A DNA stretch of 64,000 nucleotides from Bacteroidia bacterium (GCA_016787785.1 JAEUTO010000005.1:1-64000); one strand, 5' to 3'; positions 34,893 to 40,504 are shown, counted from the stretch's first letter. The notes: a model not told the origin generated them from the letters alone. Program-made: numbers and translations.

Positions 34893-35066
34893 CTAACTAA
34901 AATTTGCTTTACTAATTTAAAAACCAATTTCACTCATTAAAAAATAGTGTTTTAAAAATAGTTTCATTTTTTCATTTTGCTGTGTAATACTTGATTTTAT
35001 TGGTGGTCCAGACATTGAAAAATCTATTTTTATATTTTCATTTACTTTTTTATAAAAAATAATTTT

Positions 35067-35095
35067 TTTGATTCAAAAAATTTGATTTACATTTG
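35067..35095 (+). promoter_or_regulatory. Bacteroidota-type promoter
   Basis: TTTG at 35067-35070, a 17-base spacer, and TACATTTG at 35088-35095 match the TTTG / TAnnTTTG promoter. It leads into a 26-codon reading frame and two successive terminators ahead of the tRNA array. The 170 bases before it (from 34893) hold nothing I can name. Confidence 0.65.
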
Positions 35096-35118
35096 TAGCA
35101 TAGAATAATAAAACAAAA

Positions 35119-35199
35119 ATGAAAAATTTATTTATATATAGTTGTGATGTTCGCCAGCCGGAGGTTAGAGGGCTTATGAAAAGTCGTGGGTTTATGTAA
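35119..35199 (+). CDS. Possible 26-residue leader peptide
   Basis: An ATG about 20 nt after the predicted transcription start opens MKNLFIYSCDVRQPEVRG and eight more residues, then TAA. It is followed 28 nt later by a strong terminator, the usual arrangement of a leader whose translation could govern termination. It contains five Arg or Lys codons and no long run of one amino acid. It could also be an unrelated short frame. Confidence 0.35.
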   Translation: MKNLFIYSCDVRQPEVRGLMKSRGFM

Positions 35200-35227
35200 A
35201 TGATTTAATAATATTAAATAATTTTTT

Positions 35228-35257
35228 AAACCCCGGCATAAAAATCCGGGGTTTTTT
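35228..35257 (+). terminator. Intrinsic terminator upstream of the tRNA array
   Basis: AAACCCCGG (35228-35236), 9-base loop, CCGGGGTTT (35246-35254), then T. It ends the short leader transcript unless read through. Confidence 0.85.
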
Positions 35258-35322
35258 ATTTTAAGAAAATAAAAATGAAGCATAGTATCAGTATGCCAAC
35301 CGTAAAATTTTTTCAAACAAAT

Positions 35323-35395
35323 TATGTTTGACAGGGAATCGTATGCTCTATTTTTTAATAGGCCCGGTCTCTGAATAAGTGATCGGGCTTTTTAT
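35323..35395 (+). ncRNA. Second promoter and short terminated transcript
   Basis: TATGTTTG at 35323-35330 is a -7 type element. About 30 bases on, GCCCGGTC (35362-35369) pairs with GATCGGGC (35381-35388, one G-U) followed by TTTTTATTTT, an intrinsic terminator. The expected product is about 60 nt, with a CTATT-AATAG hairpin before the terminator. It ends only 14 bases before the first tRNA, so read-through could feed the array. Confidence 0.4.
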
Positions 35396-35408
35396 TTTAA
35401 AAATATTT

Positions 35409-35480
35409 TGTCGGATCGTCTAATTGGCAGGACGTCAGAGTTTGAATCTGAGAATAGTGGTTCGAACCCATTTCCGACAA
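35409..35480 (+). tRNA. tRNA-Gln (TTG)
   Basis: Acceptor TGTCGGA/TCCGACA is a perfect 7 bp, D-stem GTCT/GGAC, anticodon stem TCAGA/TCTGA with loop GTTTGAA, T-loop TTCGAAC, discriminator A. It is the first gene of the array. U1-A72 is unusual for a bacterial tRNA-Gln (though U1-A72 occurs in E. coli Gln). No CCA is encoded. Confidence 0.9.
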
Positions 35481-35482
35481 CT

Positions 35483-35557
35483 GCCCTCTTAGCCCAATTC
35501 GGCAGAGGCAACGGTTTTAGAAACCGTCGAGTGTGGGTTCGAGTCCCATAGAGGGTA
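35483..35557 (+). tRNA. tRNA-Leu (TAG) with short variable loop
   Basis: Acceptor GCCCTCT/AGAGGGT (first pair G-U), anticodon stem ACGGT/ACCGT with loop TTTAGAA, T-arm GTGGG/CCCAT around TTCGAGT, discriminator A. The variable region is only five bases, whereas bacterial tRNA-Leu normally carries a long extra arm. It reads CUN codons. Confidence 0.85.
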
Positions 35558-35595
35558 CGAAATTATTAACAGTGCAAACCGTTAGTAATGAATAT

Positions 35596-35669
35596 ATATC
35601 CGTGGCGTAACGGCAACCGCAACAGGTTTAAGCCCTGTACAATTGTGAGTTCGAGTCTCACCGGGTATA
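35596..35669 (+). tRNA. tRNA-Leu (TAA) with short variable loop
   Basis: Acceptor ATATCCG/CGGGTAT (one G-U), anticodon stem ACAGG/CCTGT with loop TTTAAGC, T-arm GTGAG/CTCAC around TTCGAGT, discriminator A. The variable region is six bases, again lacking the long arm expected for Leu. It reads UUA and UUG. Confidence 0.85.
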
Positions 35670-35674
35670 CATAA

Positions 35675-35757
35675 GGAGAAATAACTGAGCGGGGCTCAGG
35701 CTTGCTTGCTAAGCAAAGCGTGCTTAAGGGCATGGGTGTCGGTAACTCATTTCTCCG
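35675..35757 (+). tRNA. tRNA-Ser (GCT)
   Basis: Acceptor GGAGAAA/TTTCTCC perfect, anticodon loop TTGCTAA on a TTGC/GCAA stem, long variable arm typical of Ser, discriminator G. The T-loop reads GTCGGTA rather than TTCRANN, on a TGGGT/ACTCA stem, which is strongly non-standard. After it, a 60-base spacer folds into a hairpin (TTCATC near 35765 with GATGAA near 35809). Confidence 0.75.
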
Positions 35758-35818
35758 CTTGCGTTCATCAAAGCAACCTTTAGCGGAGGTTCTGCTTTGG
35801 GTTGCGAAGATGAAAAAT

Positions 35819-35982
35819 GGAAGATAGCGTACAATGGTGTACAACAAGACTTGAACCATTCGTTTGACAATTTGAATTAAAATATTCAAACGAATGCAAC
35901 ATGTGGCAGTTAAAAAAAATTAATTCAGCACATGAACTCTTGAGCGGACAGAAATGTCAGGGTTCGATTCCTATGTCTTCCG
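35819..35982 (+). tRNA. tRNA-Ser (TGA) interrupted by 81 nt in the anticodon loop
   Basis: Acceptor GGAAGAT (35819-35825) pairs with GTCTTCC (35975-35981), D-stem GTAC/GTAC, and anticodon stem CAAGA (35845-35849) with TCTTG (35938-35942). Eighty-eight bases separate the stem halves instead of seven. TGAAC occurs at both ends (35852 and 35933), and removing 81 nt leaves loop CTTGAAC, anticodon TGA, and an 83-nt tRNA with a Ser-type variable arm (GACA-GAAA-TGTC). The insert folds into two hairpins: CATTCGTTTGA with its complement, and CATGTG/CACATG. The T-stem is partly degraded. Confidence 0.75.
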
Positions 35983-35991
35983 CAAAAATTT

Positions 35992-36064
35992 TGGGATGTA
36001 GCTCAACGGTGAGAGCAGTTGCCTTATACGCAAAAGGTTGTCAGTTCGAATCTGGCCGCCCCGA
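35992..36064 (+). tRNA. tRNA-Ile (TAT)
   Basis: TGGGATG/CGCCCCG acceptor with one mismatch, D-stem GCTC/GAGC, anticodon loop CTTATAC on TTGC/GCAA, T-arm GTCAG/CTGGC around TTCGAAT. Anticodon UAU reads AUA directly; most bacteria use a CAU tRNA modified by lysidine instead, so this gene makes the set independent of TilS. Confidence 0.8.
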
Positions 36065-36074
36065 CAAATGAAAT

Positions 36075-36147
36075 GGAAATGTAGCAGAGATGGTCAATGC
36101 GGCAGTTTGAAGAACTGTTGATGTAGGTTCGAGTCCTACCGTTTCCA
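36075..36147 (+). tRNA. tRNA-Phe (GAA)
   Basis: Acceptor GGAAATG/CGTTTCC (one G-U), anticodon stem GCAGT/ACTGT with loop TTGAAGA, T-arm GTAGG/CCTAC around TTCGAGT, discriminator A. Confidence 0.9.
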
Positions 36148-36155
36148 CAAAAAAA

Positions 36156-36229
36156 CGATCTGAAGCTCAAATCGGAAGAGCGCCTGAATACGAATCAGGA
36201 GGGTTAAGGTTCGAGTCCTTACAGGTCGT
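36156..36229 (+). tRNA. tRNA-Arg (ACG)
   Basis: Acceptor CGATCTG/CAGGTCG (one G-U), D-stem GCTC/GAGC, anticodon stem CCTGA/TCAGG with loop ATACGAA, T-arm TAAGG/CCTTA, discriminator T. With A34 changed to inosine it would read CGU, CGC and CGA. Confidence 0.88.
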
Positions 36230-36240
36230 CAAAAGAATAT

Positions 36241-36313
36241 CGGGAAGTATTTCAATTGGTAGATGGAATGCTTTGGGAGCATTTGGCTGTAGGTTCGAGT
36301 CCTGCCTTCCCGA
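36241..36313 (+). tRNA. tRNA-Pro (TGG)
   Basis: Acceptor CGGGAAG/CTTCCCG perfect, anticodon stem AATGC/GCATT with loop TTTGGGA including the G37 expected for Pro, T-arm GTAGG/CCTGC around TTCGAGT, discriminator A. Confidence 0.92.
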
Positions 36314-36316
36314 CAA

Positions 36317-36389
36317 CGAGTGGTGACTAAGGTTTAAGCACGGGTGCATTGGAAGCATCAGTTAGTAGGTTCGATTCCTGCACACTCGA
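36317..36389 (+). tRNA. tRNA with anticodon TGG, second copy, atypical
   Basis: Acceptor CGAGTGG/ACACTCG (six of seven paired), anticodon stem GGTGC/GCATC with loop ATTGGAA, T-arm GTAGG/CCTGC around TTCGATT. Position 37 is A where Pro tRNAs have G, and the D-arm is weak. Either a second Pro tRNA drifting away or a tRNA mimic. Confidence 0.65.
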
Positions 36390-36399
36390 CAAATAATAT

Positions 36400-36472
36400 G
36401 GTGGGATTAGTGTAAAGGTTAACACAGCAGTTTGTGAAGCTGCGGATACGAGCTCGATTCTCCTATCTCACC
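36400..36472 (+). tRNA. tRNA-His (GTG)
   Basis: Acceptor GTGGGAT/ATCTCAC with an extra G at 36400 facing C73, the hallmark of tRNA-His. D-stem GTGT/ACAC, anticodon stem GCAGT/GCTGC with loop TTGTGAA. The T-loop starts with C (CTCGATT), which is unusual. Confidence 0.9.
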
Positions 36473-36475
36473 CTT

Positions 36476-36557
36476 GGGAATGCGCTGACGTTGGAGAGTC
36501 AGGCCGGTCTGTAAAACCGGTGCTTAGGCTTAATAGGTTCGAATCCTATCATTCCCA
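36476..36557 (+). tRNA. tRNA-Tyr (GTA)
   Basis: Acceptor GGGAATG/CATTCCC perfect, anticodon stem CCGGT/ACCGG with loop CTGTAAA, long variable arm as expected for bacterial Tyr, T-arm ATAGG/CCTAT, discriminator A. It ends the first block of the array. A hairpin (ATGAAGTA/TACTTCAT, 36561-36585) separates it from the convergent WYL gene. Confidence 0.92.
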
Positions 36558-36589
36558 CAAATGAAGTAGAGAAGTTTTACTTCATAAAA

Positions 36590-37609
36590 TTAGTTCTCTG
36601 TTCTTTGATATTTTGAAAGTGTATTTTTTAATCGCGATTGGATCTTGCGCGAAAGTCTGCTTGGCGAAAGGATCATGAGTTGCTCTCCAAAACCGAGAAT
36701 TTCTCTTTCCAATTCAAAATTCCAGATCACTTCTATGGAAAAAATAGTTCCGTCTGTTTCTTCTTTAAGAATTTTTTGGCTTGAATGAATTGGTTTGGTT
36801 AAAATGTATGGTGCATGTTCTTTAAGGATTTTAAGAACGATCAGATCTGTTTTTTGATTTGGCATAATACTTACGCCAATTGCATTTTGATAATAAGTAG
36901 AAACATCAAAATCTGCTTTTTGATATTTTTCTTTTTCAGCATCTGCAATAAGCTCTATCCTGTCGAGTGCTAAGTTCATAATGGCATCTCCTTTTTTGGC
37001 CTTGCCTAAAATAAACCAACGGTTGCGATATTCTTTAAGCAAATAAGGAAAGAAGGTAATTTCAATTGGCTGTCGGGCTTTAAAAGATTTGTAACTGATC
37101 AATAACGTTTTTTTATTGACAATGGATTTTAATAGCGGATCAATAAATTGTAAACCTTTTAGTAATTCGTTCTTTTCAAATTCAATATATGAGCGGCCTT
37201 TATTTTGTTGTTTATATAATTTATCTTCAAGACGTGTAACCATACCGGTTAATTCTTCGAAGTAAGAGAAGCCTTTAAATTGTTTTAAAACTTCTACAAC
37301 TTCATTTAAAGTACCAAGGTCTTGTGAGGTTAAAGGAATATTTGTAATGCTGTAGCCTTTGTCTTCATAACAGTAAAATTTTTTGTCTGTAACAATGATG
37401 GGAGCATTGTAACCCAGTTTTTCACTACGCATGTTCTGAATGTCTAATTGGATTGTGCGAACGCTTACGCCTTTGGTAATGCCTTCATATTCGTAAATAG
37501 CTTCTGAGCATGCCTCTACAAGGTCTTCAAGCGTCCATTTACGAAAACGGTTCTGTAAACAGTTATCAATTGTCTTATAACGCACAAGTGCTAATTTATT
37601 TATTGGCAT
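36590..37609 (-). CDS. WYL-domain transcription regulator, proposed master of the tRNA/RtcB regulon
   Basis: A 339-residue regulator: N-terminal winged helix (residues 1-85, with VSVRTIQLDIQNMRS as recognition helix), a middle helical part, a WYL core (about 165-240: KKTLLISYKSFKARQPIEIT, FPYLLKEYRNRWFILG) and a WCX-type end (about 255-335). WYL domains sense nucleotides or nucleic-acid fragments. The gene lies inside the tRNA array, opposite in direction. A 21-bp palindrome sits 42 nt upstream, and the same palindrome stands before two tRNA blocks and the rtcB operon, so autoregulation and control of these units is likely. Confidence 0.85.
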   Translation of the reverse strand: MPINKLALVRYKTIDNCLQNRFRKWTLEDLVEACSEAIYEYEGITKGVSVRTIQLDIQNMRSEKLGYNAPIIVTDKKFYCYEDKGYSITNIPLTSQDLGTLNEVVEVLKQFKGFSYFEELTGMVTRLEDKLYKQQNKGRSYIEFEKNELLKGLQFIDPLLKSIVNKKTLLISYKSFKARQPIEITFFPYLLKEYRNRWFILGKAKKGDAIMNLALDRIELIADAEKEKYQKADFDVSTYYQNAIGVSIMPNQKTDLIVLKILKEHAPYILTKPIHSSQKILKEETDGTIFSIEVIWNFELEREILGFGEQLMILSPSRLSRKIQSRLKNTLSKYQRTEN

Positions 37610-37650
37610 AAGATAAAGTTTAAAGCATTAAATATACAAAACTTAAAATA

Positions 37651-37671
37651 CTACGCAATCTATTTACGTAG
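37651..37671. promoter_or_regulatory. WYL-type operator D (regulator's own promoter)
   Basis: CTACGCAAT at the left and a matching ATTTACGTAG at the right form an imperfect 21-bp palindrome, 42 nt upstream of the WYL start. It is the weakest copy (A for G in the right arm) and its distance to a TTTTG element differs from the other three, which suits a repressing or autoregulatory site. Confidence 0.6.
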
Positions 37672-37752
37672 TTGAGCATAAAATATACAGTATTTAAAAT
37701 TTTTGAAGTTCAATTTTAATAACTTAAATACAAAATGCATCAAAATGTTTAA

Positions 37753-37789
37753 CCGCGCAATTCAATTGCGTAGTAAGTATAAACCTTTG
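37753..37789 (+). promoter_or_regulatory. WYL-type operator A and promoter for the second tRNA block
   Basis: Palindrome at 37753-37773 (CCGCGCAAT, centre TCA, ATTGCGTAG), then exactly 12 bases to TTTG at 37786-37789 in the context ACCTTTGT. The first downstream product is the tRNA-like gene at 37820. No separate -33 TTTG is seen, so the bound protein may stand in for it. Confidence 0.75.
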
Positions 37790-37819
37790 TAATGTTATAA
37801 AGCAGTTCATTAATATATT

Positions 37820-38012
37820 GGCCTGGTAGCTTAAAAGGAAAAGCTGTGGTAAAATTTAGGCTTAACCACGGAGTGTATGGGATCTGGCTACGACCGCGCG
37901 TTGTAGTGAGTATAATTTACAGTTGCACCGAAACGGATATGCTAAAGTAGGGAAGCGTATTTACAACCATGCTGTTCGAAAGAAAATGTGAGTTCGAATC
38001 TCACGCGGGCCA
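37820..38012 (+). tRNA. tRNA-like gene with about 108-nt insertion, anticodon undetermined
   Basis: Acceptor GGCCTGG pairs with GCGGGCC (six of seven), D-stem GCTT/AAGC, and a good T-arm GTGAG/CTCAC around TTCGAAT. The 5' anticodon strand GTGGT could pair with ACCAC (37865-37869, 14-base loop) or with ACCAT (37966-37970). The second choice implies an insert of about 108 nt and leaves 85 nt with a Ser/Leu-type variable arm; the loop would then be ATTTACA. The insert contains strong hairpins (CTACGAC/GTTGTAG, ATATGC/GCGTAT). It may be a tRNA with an insertion or a tRNA-like structured RNA. Confidence 0.5.
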
Positions 38013-38079
38013 CGAATAAAACAAACCGCAAAGGTTTTGTGATGCGAATGAATGAAAAAGTTCTTTGAAAATAAAAAAT

Positions 38080-38152
38080 GCCGGCATAGATCAGAGGCCA
38101 GAGCGGCTGTTTTGTAAACAGCGGGTCGCAAGTTCAACTCTTGCTGTCGGCT
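38080..38152 (+). tRNA. tRNA-Thr (TGT)
   Basis: Acceptor GCCGGCA/TGTCGGC (one G-U), anticodon stem GCTGT/ACAGC with loop TTTGTAA, T-arm GCAAG/CTTGC around TTCAACT, discriminator T. Confidence 0.9.
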
Positions 38153-38196
38153 CAAAAGATCTTTAATAGTTAAGGATCTTATAATAAAATAAAAAA

Positions 38197-38514
38197 ATGA
38201 ATAAATACGAAAGACTTAAGCTGGAACTCGAAACAACCGGCTCAGGAAAAATGAAATGTTTCGGAAACTCAATGTTACCAATACTTAAAAGCGGATCATT
38301 ACTAACATTTAAAAAAGAAGAAAATTATAAAGTAAAAGATATAGTGTTCTGTAAAGTAAAAGGAAGATTTATTGACGCGCATAAAATAGTAAAAACAGAT
38401 GCGAACAAAGGATTTTTAATTGCGAACAATCACGGATATGAAAATGGATGGACTCATATCATATTCGGAAAAGCGATACAGAGTGAATATAAAAATGAAA
38501 CAAAAGAATTATAA
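38197..38514 (+). CDS. S24/S26-type peptidase-like protein
   Basis: A 105-residue protein matching the peptidase core of LexA-like and signal-peptidase proteins: MKCFGNSMLPILKSGSLLTF with the nucleophile-type Ser near residue 26, VKDIVFCKVKGRFIDAHKIV, and a closing NNHGYENGW. The usual catalytic Lys is not clear; the Lys in AHKIVK could serve. It has no DNA-binding domain and no membrane segment. It lies between tRNA genes and 3 bases before the exonuclease gene, so it may regulate or process something in this unit. Confidence 0.65.
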   Translation: MNKYERLKLELETTGSGKMKCFGNSMLPILKSGSLLTFKKEENYKVKDIVFCKVKGRFIDAHKIVKTDANKGFLIANNHGYENGWTHIIFGKAIQSEYKNETKEL

Positions 38515-38517
38515 GAA

Positions 38518-39057
38518 ATGAAATATATAATAGTAGATCTTGAAGCTACCTGTTGGGAAAATAAAGACCAAAAGAAAATAAATGAAGTAATTGAGATAGG
38601 TGCAGTTTGCATAAATGAAAACAAAGAAATAGAAAGTGAATTCAATGAATTTATTAAACCGGTTGTTAATCCCGAGCTTTCAAAGTTTTGTACAGAGTTA
38701 ACCTCTATTACTCAAAAAAATGTTGATGCGGCAGAAACGTTTGATAAAGTAATTGAGCGATTTAAAAGCTGGATCAACATAAATGAAAATTTTGTTTTGT
38801 GTAGTTGGGGTTTTTATGATCAAAGACAATTTATTGCTGATTGTAATTTACATAAAACAGATGCGGCTTGGTTAAAAAAACATATTAGTTTAAAACACCA
38901 ATATGCAGAAATAAAAAAATTAAACAGACCAATAGGAATGGCTGGCGCTTTGAAAATGGAAAAATTATACTTAGAAGGAACGCATCACCGTGGAATTGAT
39001 GATGCAAAAAATATTGCGAAGATATTTTTGAAGAATTTTAAAGAATGGAAAATATAA
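38518..39057 (+). CDS. DEDDh 3'-5' exonuclease (ERI-1/KapD-like)
   Basis: A 179-residue exonuclease: IIVDLEATCW (first D and E, residues 5-9), a middle SWGFYDQRQF with the next Asp, and the final HHRGIDDAKNIAKIF containing the DEDDh His and Asp. ERI-1-type members trim structured RNA 3' ends. It is encoded within the tRNA array, between tRNA-Thr and tRNA-Asn, so maturation or end-polishing of tRNAs or of repair intermediates is the likely job. Confidence 0.85.
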   Translation: MKYIIVDLEATCWENKDQKKINEVIEIGAVCINENKEIESEFNEFIKPVVNPELSKFCTELTSITQKNVDAAETFDKVIERFKSWININENFVLCSWGFYDQRQFIADCNLHKTDAAWLKKHISLKHQYAEIKKLNRPIGMAGALKMEKLYLEGTHHRGIDDAKNIAKIFLKNFKEWKI

Positions 39058-39063
39058 TATAAA

Positions 39064-39136
39064 GGACGAGAAGCTCATATGGATGAGCGACTGATTGTTA
39101 ATCAGAAGGAAGTAGGTTCGAACCCTGCCTTGTCCG
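39064..39136 (+). tRNA. tRNA-Asn (GTT)
   Basis: Begins 6 nt after the exonuclease stop. Acceptor GGACGAG/CTTGTCC (one G-U), D-stem GCTC/GAGC, anticodon loop TTGTTAA on CTGA/TCAG, T-arm GTAGG/CCTGC around TTCGAAC, discriminator G. Confidence 0.9.
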
Positions 39137-39148
39137 CAGATAAATTCT

Positions 39149-39243
39149 AAAAGCGACTCGCAGAGTTTTTTATTTTATTATCGTTTAAAGCTTGCTTTAA
39201 GAAGAACGATAAAATAAAAAAATTGATCCGAAGGATCGCTTTT
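39149..39243 (+). ncRNA. Long imperfect hairpin in the tRNA array
   Basis: AAAAGCGA (39149) pairs with TCGCTTTT (39236-39243). Inside, a T/A-rich arm (TTTTTTATTTTA) pairs with its complement, and the tip is TTTAAAG-CTTG-CTTTAA, a G(CUUG)C tetraloop. It lies just after tRNA-Asn. It could be an array spacer, a processing signal, or a stable RNA in its own right. Confidence 0.45.
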
Positions 39244-39335
39244 TGAATTGTGACTATGGGATTTAAAGGATCAGCGAGCGAAAGCGAGCTAACCTAAAGA
39301 AGTAAAGAAAGTGGTTTACCATTAAAGGTACACCC

Positions 39336-39465
39336 GATAGATGCGAAAAGTGTTGCTGTGTTTTTGTCGAAGTGCAGCAGAGTATAAGGAGCGGTTAAAG
39401 CCCGCAGCTTAATGACAATAAAAGCAAAGTTTGTAAAAGCCTGATACAAAACACGAGCATCTATC
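39336..39465 (+). ncRNA. Structured RNA domain closed by a 9-bp stem
   Basis: GATAGATGC (39336-39344) pairs exactly with GCATCTATC (39457-39465) and encloses about 110 bases with inner helices (GCTG/CAGC and GCGG-TTAAAGC-CCGC, the last shaped like a T-arm). It ends 8 bases before tRNA-Asp. No reading frame or tmRNA signature fits. It may be a tRNA-like or Y-RNA-like element. Confidence 0.4.
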
Positions 39466-39473
39466 AAAGAATT

Positions 39474-39545
39474 GGTTTATTGGTATAAAGGCTATTATCT
39501 CCGACTGTCTATCGGAAGACAAGGGTTCGATTCCCTTATAAACCG
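39474..39545 (+). tRNA. tRNA-Asp (GTC)
   Basis: Acceptor GGTTTAT/ATAAACC perfect, anticodon stem TCCGA/TCGGA with loop CTGTCTA, T-arm AAGGG/CCCTT around TTCGATT, discriminator G. The D-arm is weak. Confidence 0.88.
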
Positions 39546-39550
39546 CAAAA

Positions 39551-39619
39551 ACATTCCGGGCCATGGCGGCCAATTGCTCTCCAAAAGCAAAGGACAACGT
39601 TCGATTCGTTGGGAGTGTG
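39551..39619 (+). tRNA. tRNA-Trp (CCA)
   Basis: Acceptor ACATTCC/GGAGTGT (one G-U), short D-arm GCC/GGC, anticodon stem TTGCT/AGCAA with loop CTCCAAA, T-arm CAACG/CGTTG around TTCGATT, discriminator G. At 69 nt it is compact. The next 180 bases hold only a weak AGAGTAA/TTACTCT pairing (39626-39691). Confidence 0.88.
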
Positions 39620-39802
39620 CGAATAGAGTAATAGTGCAATAGTGGGCAAAGCCTTGTTTAAAAACGTAGGAAATTCCCGACTGTTACTCTGAAATTGAAA
39701 ACATGAAGCAGAGCATAGCTTGCTTTGTGGGTATAAAAAAATAATTATTAAAAAAAGAAATGATGAATACAAAAAATGAAATTGAAGAAGAGGAGTTAAT
39801 TT

Positions 39803-39875
39803 GCTCTGTTCTTCTAAACGGTTAGGAAACCAGACTTTCAATCTGGCAACGCGGGTTCGATTCCCGCACAGAGTA
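39803..39875 (+). tRNA. tRNA-Glu (TTC)
   Basis: Acceptor GCTCTGT/ACAGAGT (first pair G-U), anticodon stem CCAGA/TCTGG with loop CTTTCAA, T-arm GCGGG/CCCGC around TTCGATT, discriminator A. Confidence 0.9.
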
Positions 39876-39885
39876 CAATATTAAT

Positions 39886-39956
39886 GCGAGATATAGCTTA
39901 ATGGTAAAGCACCTGTCTTCCAAACAGGGGATGCAGTTCGATTCTGATATTTCGCT
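39886..39956 (+). tRNA. tRNA-Gly (TCC)
   Basis: Acceptor GCGAGAT/ATTTCGC (one G-U), D-stem GCTT/AAGC, anticodon stem CCTGT/ACAGG with loop CTTCCAA. The T-stem keeps only three good pairs around TTCGATT. Discriminator T, where Gly tRNAs usually have U or A. Confidence 0.85.
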
Positions 39957-39961
39957 CATAA

Positions 39962-40037
39962 GGACAGGTAGCCAATATTGGTTTCGGTATTAGTCTGCAA
40001 AACTAATTTAATAACAGTTCGATTCTGTTTCTGTCCT
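39962..40037 (+). tRNA. tRNA-Cys (GCA)
   Basis: Acceptor GGACAGG/TCTGTCC (last pair G-U), anticodon stem TTAGT/ACTAA with loop CTGCAAA, T-arm AACAG/CTGTT around TTCGATT, discriminator T, the identity base expected for Cys. Confidence 0.9.
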
Positions 40038-40040
40038 CAT

Positions 40041-40113
40041 TGTCTTATAGCTCAATTGGTGGAGCAGCGATCTGATACGTCGAAGGTTGTAGGTTCAAGT
40101 CCTGCTAAGACAA
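40041..40113 (+). tRNA. tRNA-Ile (GAT)
   Basis: Acceptor TGTCTTA/TAAGACA perfect, D-stem GCTC/GAGC, anticodon loop CTGATAC on CGAT/GTCG, T-arm GTAGG/CCTGC around TTCAAGT, discriminator A. The following spacer folds into two hairpins (GAAGCA/TGCTTC and GTTATGAAGT/ACTTCATAAC). Confidence 0.9.
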
Positions 40114-40211
40114 CAGCGAAGCAGATAGACTTTATTGGAAATAAAATGTCTTTTGCTTCACTGTTATGAAGTGAAGGCGAAAATCTTCTACTTCATAACA
40201 AAAAATAGAAA

Positions 40212-40283
40212 TGCTTTATAGCTCAATGGTGGAGCAACGATCTCATAAGTCGGAGGATGCAGGTTCAATTCCTGCTAAAGCAA
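40212..40283 (+). tRNA. tRNA-Met (CAT), elongator type
   Basis: Acceptor TGCTTTA/TAAAGCA perfect (so not an initiator, which has an unpaired first base), D-stem GCTC/GAGC, anticodon loop CTCATAA on CGAT/GTCG, T-arm GCAGG/CCTGC around TTCAATT. It is clearly similar to the preceding Ile(GAT), and probably its duplicate. A lysidine-type '. Confidence 0.5.
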
Positions 40284-40300
40284 CAGGGCAACAAAAAAAT

Positions 40301-40379
40301 AGAACGGGGTGTCATGTACCAAGGCTGGCGAGTCTGCTTTGCAAGCAGACTGAGGTGAGTTCGATTCTCATCCGCTCCA
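40301..40379 (+). tRNA. tRNA-Ala (TGC)
   Basis: Anticodon stem TCTGC/GCAGA with loop TTTGCAA, T-arm GTGAG/CTCAT around TTCGATT, discriminator A. The acceptor AGAACGG/CCGCTCC has mismatches at two positions and the D-arm is long and irregular, so this gene may be partly degraded. It lacks a clear G3-U70 pair at the expected place, which matters for alanylation. Confidence 0.7.
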
Positions 40380-40425
40380 CAATTAAAATAATTATTATAT
40401 GAAGAAGAGAAACAGAAATAAAAAC

Positions 40426-40496
40426 AGCTCCTTAATTTAAAGGCAGAATAAATGGTTTACATCCATTAAGTGATCGTTCGATTCGGTCAGGAGCTA
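40426..40496 (+). tRNA. tRNA-Val (TAC)
   Basis: Acceptor AGCTCCT/AGGAGCT perfect, anticodon stem AATGG/CCATT with loop TTTACAT, T-arm GATCG/CGGTC around TTCGATT (one G-U), discriminator A. The D-arm is weak. Confidence 0.88.
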
Positions 40497-40504
40497 CAAA
40501 AAAA

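Noticed and set aside
35852-35932. Group I intron in tRNA-Ser
   Set aside because: At 81 nt it is far too short, and no catalytic core pairings are visible. The same holds for the 116-nt insert in tRNA-Gly.
35819-35982. Selenocysteine tRNA
   Set aside because: Eight acceptor pairs looked possible, but the spliced loop reads TGA (Ser), not TCA, and the variable arm is too short.
37820-38012. tmRNA
   Set aside because: No tag-coding frame, no typical ssrA ends, and the acceptor does not match an Ala-type G3-U70 pattern.
40301-40379. Calling tRNA-Ala a pseudogene
   Set aside because: The acceptor has mismatches, but anticodon arm and T-arm are sound and no other Ala tRNA is in the set, so it is kept as a gene at lower confidence.
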